The translations under genes and the position numbers were made by a program. The notes below the pieces were generated by a model, which was given only the letters and a program-made list of their open reading frames with translations, was not told where the DNA came from and made no database searches. This document shows, piece by piece, positions 5,987 to 13,406 of a DNA stretch of 14,444 nt (position 1 is its first letter; each line of letters begins with the position of its first letter). This DNA comes from DATKIY01 sp035543875 (GTDB lineage Bacteria > Actinomycetota > Actinomycetes > JAHEKZ01): the NCBI GenBank assembly GCA_035543875.1, contig DATKIY010000154.1:1-14444 (forward strand), in the 5' to 3' direction.

Positions 5987-7566
5987 CGTCGACTTCCGCC
6001 GAGCAGGTGACGGTCTATGTGCCAGGCGACTCCGCGGCACGATCTGTCGGATCCGACGCCGTTGCTACGAGAATCGCTGACGCGGCGGCCGCACAGGGGC
6101 GCGACGTCAGGATTGTTCGCAACGGTTCACGCGGTTTGCTCTGGCTAGAGCCGATGGTTGAGGTGGCTACGTCCGCGGGGCGGGTGGCCTACGGCCCAGT
6201 CCAACTGGGAGATGTTGACGAGCTGGTTTCCGCCGGACTGCTCGATGGCGCTGACCACCGACTGTGCCAGGGAAAGACCGACGCCATTGAATGGCTGGCT
6301 GGCCAACAACGACTTACGTTCGGGCGCGTTGGCGTGATCGACCCACTTTCGATCGCCGACTACCAGGACAACGGTGGGACGGTCGGGCTGCGCCGAGCCT
6401 TGACCCTGGCGCCAGATGAGGTTGTAGACGAAGTTACCCGCAGTGGGCTCCGGGGTAGGGGTGGCGCTGGTTTTCCTGCCGGAATCAAATGGAACACAGT
6501 CAAGAACGCACCAGGTGAACTGAAGTTTGTGTGCGCGAACGCGGACGAGGGGGACAGCGGTACCTACGCCGACCGAATGCTTATGGAAGGCGACCCGTTC
6601 CTGCTGATCGAGGGGATGACCATCGCGGCGCACGCAGTCGGCGCGAGCGAGGGATACATCTACATTCGCTCTGAGTATCCGGACGCAATTGCCAAGATGC
6701 GTTCAGCCATTGAGATCGCATACGCCCACGGCCTGCTGGGCCAAGCCATCTTGGGAAGCGCATTGACCTTCGACCTGTTTATCCGAGTTGGCGCCGGCGC
6801 CTACATCTGCGGCGAAGAAACCTCAATGCTCGAGAGCCTTGAGGGAAAGCGCGCAGTCGTTCGAGCCAAGCCTCCACTCCCCGCTATCGAAGGATTGTTT
6901 GGCAAGCCAACCGTCGTCAACAACGTCCTTACCTTGGCTGCGGTTCCCACGATCCTGGCCGACGGCCCAGAGGCATACCAAGAGCTCGGGATTGGTCGCT
7001 CACGCGGGACGCAGGTCTTCCAGCTGGCCGGCAACGTTGCCCGTGGCGGAATCGTCGAGACGGCATTTGGCATCTCACTCGGCGACCTCGTCAATGGGTA
7101 CGGCGGGGGGTCCCGCAGCGGTCGTCCCGTTCACGCGGTGCAGGTTGGCGGCCCGCTCGGCTCATACCTACCCACGACCCGGTTCGATCTGCCGATGGAC
7201 TACGAAGCCTTCGCTGAAGCCAAAGCAATGGTCGGTCATGGCGGCGTGGTCGTCTTCGACGACACGGTCGACATGGCTGATCAGGCGCGCTTTGCCATGG
7301 AGTTCTGCGCCGAAGAATCCTGCGGTAAGTGCACACCATGTCGGGTCGGTGCCACGCGCGGCGTCGAAGTCATCGACAAAATCAGACACAGCACCGATGG
7401 CGATACCCACGCGACCAACCTGGTGATCCTTGAGGACCTATGTCACGTCATGACAGACGGTTCGCTCTGCGCCATGGGTGGGCTCACACCGATGCCGGTT
7501 CTCAGTGCAATCGAGCATTTTCCGGACGACTTCGAACCTGTAGGCAGAACGGAAGTCACATCATGA
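5983..7566 (+). CDS. fdsB: NAD-dependent formate dehydrogenase beta subunit (NuoF-like flavoprotein)
   Basis: FdsB holds the FMN and NAD+ site where electrons from formate are passed to NAD+. Of its 527 residues, about the first 115 form a thioredoxin-like domain related to NuoE but without cluster ligands (its only Cys is Cys95), as known for FdsB proteins. The NuoF-like part has the FMN/NADH glycine-rich loop GRGGAGFPAGIKW (158-170), GAGAYICGEETS (270-281), and the [4Fe-4S] motif ESCGKCTPC with Cys447, Cys450, Cys453 plus Cys496. The GTG at 5983 overlaps the fdsG stop as GTGA, with GGAGG 10 bases upstream. The stop overlaps the fdsA ATG as ATGA. Length and domain order are normal. HoxF of NAD-reducing hydrogenase has a similar layout, but the FdsA partner decides against it. 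Confidence 0.95.
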   Translation: MTSTSAEQVTVYVPGDSAARSVGSDAVATRIADAAAAQGRDVRIVRNGSRGLLWLEPMVEVATSAGRVAYGPVQLGDVDELVSAGLLDGADHRLCQGKTDAIEWLAGQQRLTFGRVGVIDPLSIADYQDNGGTVGLRRALTLAPDEVVDEVTRSGLRGRGGAGFPAGIKWNTVKNAPGELKFVCANADEGDSGTYADRMLMEGDPFLLIEGMTIAAHAVGASEGYIYIRSEYPDAIAKMRSAIEIAYAHGLLGQAILGSALTFDLFIRVGAGAYICGEETSMLESLEGKRAVVRAKPPLPAIEGLFGKPTVVNNVLTLAAVPTILADGPEAYQELGIGRSRGTQVFQLAGNVARGGIVETAFGISLGDLVNGYGGGSRSGRPVHAVQVGGPLGSYLPTTRFDLPMDYEAFAEAKAMVGHGGVVVFDDTVDMADQARFAMEFCAEESCGKCTPCRVGATRGVEVIDKIRHSTDGDTHATNLVILEDLCHVMTDGSLCAMGGLTPMPVLSAIEHFPDDFEPVGRTEVTS

Positions 7567-10385
7567 CCCTGCTCAAAGAACCCGATTTCGGAACTCCCGC
7601 CAAACCAGGCGGACCCCCCGTGACGGTTGAGATCGACGGCCTCCCAGTCACTGTGCCTGAAGGCACCTCTGTCATGCGAGCGGCTGCAGAGGCAGGCGTC
7701 AACGTCCCCAAGCTGTGTGCAACTGACTCGCTGGAAGCCTTCGGATCCTGCCGCCTCTGCCTAGTCGAGGTCGACGGGATGCGCGGCACGCCAGCATCCT
7801 GCACCACTCCTGTCGCGCCTGGGATGAAGGTTTCGACCCAGACCTCGCGATTGGCTGAACTGCGCCGCGGTGTCATGGAGCTTTACATCTCTGACCATCC
7901 ACTCGACTGTCTGACGTGTTCTGCGAATGGCGACTGCGAGCTACAGGACATGGCTGGCACGGTCGGGCTGCGCGAAGTCCGCTACGGGTACGAGGGCGAG
8001 AATCACCTCGACTCCGCTCCAGACCTCAGCAATCCGTACTTCGACTTCGACCCCGCAAAGTGCATCGTCTGTTCGCGCTGCGTCCGCGCATGCGACGAGG
8101 TCCAGGGCACGCTGGCTCTCACCATCGAAGGCCGCGGCTTCGACTCGAAGGTCTCAGCTGGTGTCAGTGAGACCTTCATGGAGTCCGAATGCGTCTCGTG
8201 TGGGGCGTGCGTGCAAGCCTGTCCGACGGCCACGCTGCAAGAACGCAGTGTCGTCGATCTGGGCATGCCCAACCGCACCGTGCTCACTACCTGCGCATAC
8301 TGCGGTGTTGGGTGTTCCTTCAAGGCCGAACTTCGTGGCGACGAAGTCGTCCGGATGGTCCCCTACAAGGACGGCGGCGCGAACGAAGGGCACTCCTGCG
8401 TTAAGGGACGCTTCGCTTTCGGTTACGCCACCCACCCCGACCGCATCATGAAGCCGATGATGCGCGAGTCCATCACCGACGAATGGCGTGAAGTCGAATG
8501 GGACGAAGCCATCAGTTATGTCGGTCGACGCATGCTTGAGATACAAGCCGAACACGGCCAAGGCGCCATCGGCGGAATAACCTCTTCTCGCTGTACCAAC
8601 GAAGAGGTCTACGTCGTGCAGAAGATGGTGCGTGCCGCATTCGGTAACAACAATGTGGACACTTGCGCCCGCGTCTGCCATTCGCCGACCGGGTACGGCT
8701 TGAAGCAAACCTTTGGAACGGCTGCAGGCACTCAGGACTTCAAGTCGGTTGAGAAATCAGACGTCATCCTCGTCATCGGCGCTAACCCCACAGACGGACA
8801 CCCAGTTTTCGCTTCGCGAATGAAAAGAAGACTGCGTGCCGGTGCAAAGCTCATCGTTCTCGACCCGCGGCGCATCGACTTAGTACGCACACCGCACATC
8901 GAAGCCGCACACCATCTGCAACTAGCCCCCGGCACCAATGTCGCCGTCATCAACGCGATGGCTCATGTGGTGGTCACCGAAGATTTGGTCGACCGCGAGT
9001 TTGTGGCTGAACGTTGCGAGGACTTCGAGCGTTGGGCAGCGTTCATCGCCCTACCTGAGAACAGCCCGGAGGCGGTCGAAGCGGCGACCGGCGTTCCGGC
9101 AGACGAACTGCGTGCAGCTGCGCGGCTCTATGCTGCAGGTCCCAACTCCGCTATCTACTTCGGACTAGGCGTCACCGAGCACAGCCAAGGCTCAACGATG
9201 GTGATGGGGATGGCGAACCTTGCCATGGCAACCGGCAACATCGGACACGAGGGTGCAGGAGTCAATCCGCTCCGCGGCCAGAACAATGTGCAGGGCTCTT
9301 GCGATATGGGTTCGTTCCCACACGAGCTACCCGGATACCGGCATGTTTCGGATGATGCAGTGCGCCACGTCTTTGAGGATCTTTGGGGTAGCACGATTCT
9401 CGACGAGCCGGGTTTGCGCATACCGAACATGTTTGACGCCGCCATCGAAGGAACCTTCCGCGCCATCTACGTTCAAGGCGAAGACCTAGCTCAGTCCGAC
9501 CCCAACACCCAACATGTCACGGCAGCGCTTGCGGCAATGGAACTGGTCGTTGTGCAAGACCTGTTCCTCAACGAGACCGCCAAGTTTGCACATGTCTTCC
9601 TGCCCGGTACGTCTTTCCTGGAGAAGGACGGCACGTTTACGAACGCCGAACGACGCATCAACCGAGTACGTCCGGTTATGGCCCCAAAGACCGGCAAGCA
9701 GGAGTGGGAGATCGTGTGCGAGGTCGCGCAGGCGATGGGGTATCCCATGACTTACGAAACCACCTCGCAGATCATGGACGAGATCGCAATGGTCACGCCC
9801 ACATTTAGTGGCGTCTCGTTTGCCCGCCTCGACGAGCTCGGCAGCATTCAGTGGCCATGTAATGACAACGCTCCCGAAGGCACGCCAATCATGCATAAGG
9901 ATGCATTTGTTCGTGGAAAGGGTCGCTTCATCGAAACCGCGTTTGTGCCCACTGAGGAGCGGAGCACTCGTAAGTTCCCACTGATCCTTACCACTGGGCG
10001 GATTCTCAGCCAGTACAACGTTGGTGCGCAGACCCGACGTACGCCCAACGTGCAGTGGCACACCGAGGATGTGCTCGAGCTGCACCCCCACGATGCCGAG
10101 GTTCGCGGAATCAACGATGGCGACCTGGTGACGTTGGCCAGCCGTGTCGGCGAGACAACACTGCGTGCGGTCATCGCAGACCGCATGCCCGTTGGTGTCG
10201 TCTACACAACGTTCCACTACCCAGTGACCGGCGCGAACGTCGTCACAACAGAGCACTCCGACTGGGCGACCAACTGTCCGGAGTACAAGGTGACTGCGGT
10301 GCAGGTCGGCCTCAAGCAAGCTGTTCGGTCAGCAGCAGGAACTTCCGAACCGCAGCACGCTACCAGCCCAGCTCTGGTGGACTGA
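7563..10385 (+). CDS. fdsA: NAD-dependent formate dehydrogenase alpha subunit (molybdopterin, catalytic)
   Basis: FdsA oxidises formate to CO2 at a bis-MGD molybdenum or tungsten centre in the cytoplasm. The 940-residue protein begins with a NuoG-like ferredoxin region: [2Fe-2S] ligands Cys52, 63, 66 and 80; a His112/Cys116/119/125 [4Fe-4S] site; and two [4Fe-4S] sites at Cys167/170/173/177 and Cys210/213/216/220. The molybdopterin part starts with a fourth [4Fe-4S] site (Cys244/247/251/279). The metal ligand is Cys372 in CARVCHSPTG, codon TGC at 8676; it is Cys, not selenocysteine. GLGVTEHSQG matches the second conserved active-site region, and the C-terminus (about 800-930) is the MGD-binding domain. 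The start at 7563 overlaps fdsB by ATGA, with GGAAG 7 bases before; the frame is open back to 7440, but only inside fdsB. Mo versus W cannot be told. Confidence 0.96.
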   Translation: MTLLKEPDFGTPAKPGGPPVTVEIDGLPVTVPEGTSVMRAAAEAGVNVPKLCATDSLEAFGSCRLCLVEVDGMRGTPASCTTPVAPGMKVSTQTSRLAELRRGVMELYISDHPLDCLTCSANGDCELQDMAGTVGLREVRYGYEGENHLDSAPDLSNPYFDFDPAKCIVCSRCVRACDEVQGTLALTIEGRGFDSKVSAGVSETFMESECVSCGACVQACPTATLQERSVVDLGMPNRTVLTTCAYCGVGCSFKAELRGDEVVRMVPYKDGGANEGHSCVKGRFAFGYATHPDRIMKPMMRESITDEWREVEWDEAISYVGRRMLEIQAEHGQGAIGGITSSRCTNEEVYVVQKMVRAAFGNNNVDTCARVCHSPTGYGLKQTFGTAAGTQDFKSVEKSDVILVIGANPTDGHPVFASRMKRRLRAGAKLIVLDPRRIDLVRTPHIEAAHHLQLAPGTNVAVINAMAHVVVTEDLVDREFVAERCEDFERWAAFIALPENSPEAVEAATGVPADELRAAARLYAAGPNSAIYFGLGVTEHSQGSTMVMGMANLAMATGNIGHEGAGVNPLRGQNNVQGSCDMGSFPHELPGYRHVSDDAVRHVFEDLWGSTILDEPGLRIPNMFDAAIEGTFRAIYVQGEDLAQSDPNTQHVTAALAAMELVVVQDLFLNETAKFAHVFLPGTSFLEKDGTFTNAERRINRVRPVMAPKTGKQEWEIVCEVAQAMGYPMTYETTSQIMDEIAMVTPTFSGVSFARLDELGSIQWPCNDNAPEGTPIMHKDAFVRGKGRFIETAFVPTEERSTRKFPLILTTGRILSQYNVGAQTRRTPNVQWHTEDVLELHPHDAEVRGINDGDLVTLASRVGETTLRAVIADRMPVGVVYTTFHYPVTGANVVTTEHSDWATNCPEYKVTAVQVGLKQAVRSAAGTSEPQHATSPALVD

Positions 10386-10391
10386 CCTTCC

Positions 10392-10613
10392 ATGACCCAG
10401 TTGCCTTACGTTCGCTTGGCTAACGACATAGCTGCCCAGTTTCATCACTTGTCCACCGAAGACGCAGCTACTGGAATTGCGACTCACATGCAGATGTTTT
10501 GGGACCCGAGCATGCGCGGTCAGCTGCTCGCGCATGTCGCTGCCGGCGGCCAGGATCTGGATCCGCTGGTGCTGATCGCGGCTGAGCGTCTCCGAACGCA
10601 CGCCAGCGCCTGA
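10392..10613 (+). CDS. fdsD: Formate dehydrogenase delta subunit
   Basis: This is a 73-residue protein with the FdsD family pattern: an N-terminal NDIAAQF helix, THMQMFWDPSMRGQLLAHV in the middle (from about residue 31) and a short C-terminal helix with LDPLVLIAAERL. FdsD is a small subunit of the NAD+-linked formate dehydrogenase and is needed for full activity in characterised proteobacterial enzymes; its exact role is still uncertain. It binds no cofactor, and no Cys is present. The ATG lies 6 bases after the fdsA stop; there is no strong Shine-Dalgarno, only a GGTGG about 11 bases upstream. In many operons fdsC (an FdhD-type sulfurtransferase) sits between fdsA and fdsD; here it is missing. 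The next gene follows after 7 bases. Confidence 0.9.
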   Translation: MTQLPYVRLANDIAAQFHHLSTEDAATGIATHMQMFWDPSMRGQLLAHVAAGGQDLDPLVLIAAERLRTHASA

Positions 10614-10620
10614 TTTCCGA

Positions 10621-11391
10621 ATGAGCACCGTCGCAGTCGTTACTGGAGGCGGGACTGGGATCGGTCGGGCTACCGCACTGAGACTTGCCGACGCTGGCCA
10701 TCACGTCGCCATTTGTGGTCGGCGGCAAGAACCAATCGAAGCAGTGCGCGAAGACATCGCAATACGCGGCGGCGTCTGTCTGGCCGAGGTCTGCGATGTC
10801 CGTCAAACGGAACAAGTCGAGAGATTTCTCGATCGAGTCATGTCCGAAGCTGGTCGAATCGATGTCCTGGTCAACAACGCCGGCGGACAGTTCACATCCG
10901 ATGCCGAAGCCATCACCGTCAACGGTTTCCGGGCCGTTCATCAACTTGCCGTGGAAGCCGCTTGGTCATTGACCAGCCGAATAGCCAATCTGGCATTCAT
11001 TCCCCAACGCAGCGGCAATGTCATCTTCATCGGCTTCAGTCCTCGTCGCGGGATCCCGTCGTTTTCTCACGCCTCCTCAGCGCGAGCGGCATTGGAGAAC
11101 CTGGCTGCGGGGCTCGCGCTCGAATGGTCACGCTATGGAATCCGCAGCAACTGTGTCAGCGTTGGGACCATCGCCAGCGAGGGACTCGAGCAGTACGGCG
11201 AGCAAGCGGTAGCTGACTGGGCTCGCACTATTCCGATGGGACGACTCGGGACCCCTGACGAAGTCGCCAACGTGATTGCTTTTCTTGCTTCTCCCGAAGC
11301 CAGCTACATCACCGGGACTGTCGTGACTGTCGACGGCGGTGCCGACGCCTGGGGAGTCGGTGGCTACCCCCCACCGGTTATCGACCGGTGA
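10621..11391 (+). CDS. SDR-fold protein, trans-2-enoyl-CoA reductase-like, atypical active site
   Basis: The protein has 256 residues and a full short-chain dehydrogenase fold: NAD(P)-binding TGGGTGIG at residues 8-15, NNAG at 85-88, and a C-terminal GRLGTPDEVANVIAFLASPEASYITG block. The catalytic YxxxK motif is absent. Aligned by eye on the following LEWSRYGIRSN, the Tyr position is Ala151 and the Lys position is Arg155, preceded by His150. This resembles the HSGAAR motif of peroxisomal trans-2-enoyl-CoA reductases, but with Ala where they have Ser. The usual catalytic Ser and Asn positions also look substituted. It starts 7 bases after fdsD with no clear ribosome binding site, so it is probably transcribed with fds. 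Function is uncertain: an acyl-CoA reductase or a non-redox binding protein. Its end overlaps the opposite enoyl-CoA hydratase gene by 14 bases. Confidence 0.8.
   Translation: MSTVAVVTGGGTGIGRATALRLADAGHHVAICGRRQEPIEAVREDIAIRGGVCLAEVCDVRQTEQVERFLDRVMSEAGRIDVLVNNAGGQFTSDAEAITVNGFRAVHQLAVEAAWSLTSRIANLAFIPQRSGNVIFIGFSPRRGIPSFSHASSARAALENLAAGLALEWSRYGIRSNCVSVGTIASEGLEQYGEQAVADWARTIPMGRLGTPDEVANVIAFLASPEASYITGTVVTVDGGADAWGVGGYPPPVIDR
11372..11390. terminator. Symmetric hairpin at the convergent gene ends, possible bidirectional terminator
   Basis: CACCGGT (11372-11378) and ACCGGTG (11384-11390) form a perfect 7-base-pair stem with a 5-base loop. It sits on the overlap of the two convergent genes and touches both stop codons (SDR TGA 11389-11391; hydratase TAA 11380-11378 on the minus strand). 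The stem is the same read from either side. There is no T-run after it on either strand, so termination would have to rely on hairpin pausing or Rho. Confidence 0.5.
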
Positions 11392-12151
11392 ACCGAGGCT
11401 GTCGTTTTTCCTCAAACGCGAGTGCTGCCTCGGTGGCATCAGCCGTCTGCGCGAGAGCCGCGTATGCCAACTGTTCGATGAGCAAACTTGCCGCTCGCGA
11501 TGACTCCGTCGAAACGTCGGCCGCTTGTTTGGTTACCTGCACAGCAAGCCGTGGCAGCTCCGCCATCCGCGTGGCGCCCGCAAGCGCAATCTCTGTGGCA
11601 TGTCCGGACGGAACTACCTCTGTTACAAGTCCGTCTGCGTGCGCCTGCTCAGCCGAAAAACGATCCCGCCACAGCATGATTTCCTTCGCTCGAACGAGGC
11701 CAACCGCTCGCACCAGTCGGGTCAGCCCACCACTTGACGGCACGATGCCCAACCCGACTTCGGGGAGCCCGAACTGGGTGTCAGCATCGGCAACTCTAAT
11801 GTCGCAGGCGAGAGCAAACTCAAAACCGCCACCGACGCAGAACCCATGTAGCGCCGCAACTGTTGGCATGGGCAGATCAGCCACAATCTCGTAAAGTGCA
11901 CCGAGGTTCTTGTAGTAGTCCAGGATGGACGCTGGGTCCAGTCCACGAAACTCGGTGACATCGGCACCGGCACAGAATGCGCGTCCATTTCCGTTGAACA
12001 CCACCGCCGCCGCACCCTGCACGTCAGCGCTTCGGACCGTAAGAAGGAGCGCTTCCTCAACGGCCGCAGAGAGTGCGTTTAGCTTGTCGGGTCGGTTAAG
12101 CGTGACGACTGCTACGTCCCCCACGAGTTTGGAAAGCACAAGCTGGGTCAC
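11378..12151 (-). CDS. Enoyl-CoA hydratase/isomerase family protein
   Basis: This crotonase-fold protein of 257 residues probably acts on an acyl-CoA thioester in fatty-acid or related catabolism. The oxyanion-hole segments AFCAGADV (58-65) and GFCVGGGFEF (103-112) are present. Both catalytic glutamates of true hydratases are in place: Glu111 in GGGFE and Glu131 in FGLPEVGLG. Hydration of a 2-enoyl-CoA is therefore possible, although substrate and chain length cannot be read. The GTG start at 12151 overlaps the stop of the upstream membrane-protein gene by four bases (GTGA), so translation looks coupled. The combination of a crotonase gene behind a DUF58/DUF4129 pair is odd and may be only packing. 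The 3' end converges on the SDR gene. Both have acyl-CoA links, but they lie on opposite strands. Confidence 0.9.
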   Translation of the reverse strand: MTQLVLSKLVGDVAVVTLNRPDKLNALSAAVEEALLLTVRSADVQGAAAVVFNGNGRAFCAGADVTEFRGLDPASILDYYKNLGALYEIVADLPMPTVAALHGFCVGGGFEFALACDIRVADADTQFGLPEVGLGIVPSSGGLTRLVRAVGLVRAKEIMLWRDRFSAEQAHADGLVTEVVPSGHATEIALAGATRMAELPRLAVQVTKQAADVSTESSRAASLLIEQLAYAALAQTADATEAALAFEEKRQPRFTGR

Positions 12152-13383
12152 GTCGAACCATTCCCGTCTCGACCATCCGGTCGCAAGGCGCTCTTGTTGC
12201 TAGTCGGCTGTCTTGAGACGCTATCGCGACCTTTGTTAGCGAGTTGAGCAGACGTTTGGTCCAGCTCGCGCGCGGCGGTCTCGCGGACTGACTCGGAAAG
12301 CTCCCTCCGGGAGTAACACGCCTGCTCGACTGCGACCAATGCGTTGTATGGCGGGCCGGGTAGTCGAAGTGACAGCTCAATCGGAGTCTCGGATGTGTGC
12401 CGCGGCTTGCCTTGGCCAGCAAGCGTACGTTCGAGCCGGTAGAAAGCGCCTAGCGGTTCCATGGTCGACGCCGCATCAGGGCGCGCTGGCGTCTTGCTGT
12501 CAGCTGGCTGTTTACGGATCCAATGAGGTGGATTCCGGAATACCGCGAAGGCGACGATAGACGCGAGCAGTAGCAGCGCTGCCGCTTCGATCCACCCGGC
12601 GCCGAGCCCGGAGGAATCGGCCGTCTCAGGCGGCACGATCGCCTCTGCGCCGGGATTGGGATCGCCTTGGGGTGGCGGAACATTGAGATCATCTGGCAGG
12701 TCCGGATTGAAATTTGGCGGGGGGTCTATCTGAGACATTTGGCTTGCCCAGTCGCCGCTCGAAAAGGAGAACAAGAGCGACCGGGGTCCAGGTAGCACCG
12801 CAACCACCGCCACGGCAAGAAGCACTGTTGCCGCGACCGTTGCCGCCCCGTAGACAACTGCGGACTCAGCGGACCATTTCGTCGAACTTACGACTCTGGC
12901 GTCAGGGGTCACCGCGTCCGCTGTGGCGTTGACGACGACGGCCCCAAGCACGATGGTCGCCCAACCGATCAGCAGCCCTAGCGTCATTGCGGCACCGGTC
13001 GTATCAGCCTCTGCACTTACTGCAGCGAACACAAGGGTTAAACCTGCGATTGCCAGCGCCGTCATGAGGCTGCGCCTCGATCGCACGACGGTGGCTTGAC
13101 CAATGAGCAGAGTGGCAGTGAGCAACAGACATACTCCCACGAAAGACGCGGTTACGGGCGTCGATGAGAACCCACTCAGGACTAAGAAAACGATAGGTAG
13201 TGCGCACGCCGCCGCTACCTGCTCCCAGCGACCTTCGCGAACATCCCAGATCGTGGAGAGCACGTGCGCCGCGAGAAACATCACAATGGCGAAGATGCAA
13301 GTCTCTTGAGTGAACTCACCACCGATTTGCGCCACCAAGAGCGCGATGACGCCCGCTGCGATCACAGCAGCGCGGGAAGGCAT
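12148..13383 (-). CDS. Multi-pass membrane protein with DUF4129-like C-terminus
   Basis: The protein has 411 residues. The first 205 or so contain about seven hydrophobic segments, like the membrane half of TgpA-type transglutaminases. A proline-rich, probably external loop follows (about 205-270, with DPPPNFNPDLPDDLNVPPP), then one more membrane segment (about 266-285). The cytoplasmic tail has the DUF4129-like features ETPIELSLRLPG and ACYSRRELSESVRETA. No transglutaminase Cys-His-Asp region is present. I chose the ATG at 13383 because AGGAGGG (13396-13390) lies 6 bases upstream; a GTG at 13410 overlaps the DUF58 stop but has no ribosome binding site. The DUF58 gene upstream fits the common MoxR-DUF58-membrane protein arrangement, thought to work on envelope or secreted proteins. 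The role here is unknown. The last 40 residues are polar and low-complexity. Confidence 0.75.
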   Translation of the reverse strand: MPSRAAVIAAGVIALLVAQIGGEFTQETCIFAIVMFLAAHVLSTIWDVREGRWEQVAAACALPIVFLVLSGFSSTPVTASFVGVCLLLTATLLIGQATVVRSRRSLMTALAIAGLTLVFAAVSAEADTTGAAMTLGLLIGWATIVLGAVVVNATADAVTPDARVVSSTKWSAESAVVYGAATVAATVLLAVAVVAVLPGPRSLLFSFSSGDWASQMSQIDPPPNFNPDLPDDLNVPPPQGDPNPGAEAIVPPETADSSGLGAGWIEAAALLLLASIVAFAVFRNPPHWIRKQPADSKTPARPDAASTMEPLGAFYRLERTLAGQGKPRHTSETPIELSLRLPGPPYNALVAVEQACYSRRELSESVRETAARELDQTSAQLANKGRDSVSRQPTSNKSALRPDGRDGNGST

Positions 13384-13389
13384 GGATGG

Positions 13390-13396
13390 CCCTCCT
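13390..13396 (-). promoter_or_regulatory. Strong ribosome binding site that decides the DUF4129 start
   Basis: AGGAGGG on the minus strand is 6 bases before ATG 13383. It lies inside the reading frame that would start at GTG 13410, so it supports the shorter protein beginning MPSRAAVIAAG. Confidence 0.7.
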
Positions 13397-13406
13397 AGAC
13401 CCTCGT

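Noticed and set aside
7440..7562. N-terminal extension of FdsA
   Set aside because: It overlaps the end of fdsB in another frame; ATG 7563 has an ATGA overlap and a ribosome binding site, and precedes the ferredoxin domain.
8676..8678. Possible selenocysteine codon in the formate dehydrogenase active site
   Set aside because: The codon is TGC (Cys), so no UGA recoding is involved.
8154..8708. Open frame of 184 codons on the minus strand inside fdsA
   Set aside because: No motif and no ribosome binding site that I could see; it is fully covered by the Fe-S and active-site part of FdsA.
9486..10319. Long open frame of 277 codons on the minus strand inside fdsA
   Set aside because: It is antisense to a strongly supported gene, and its protein is rich in His, Cys and Arg with no recognisable motif, which is typical of a shadow frame in GC-rich DNA.
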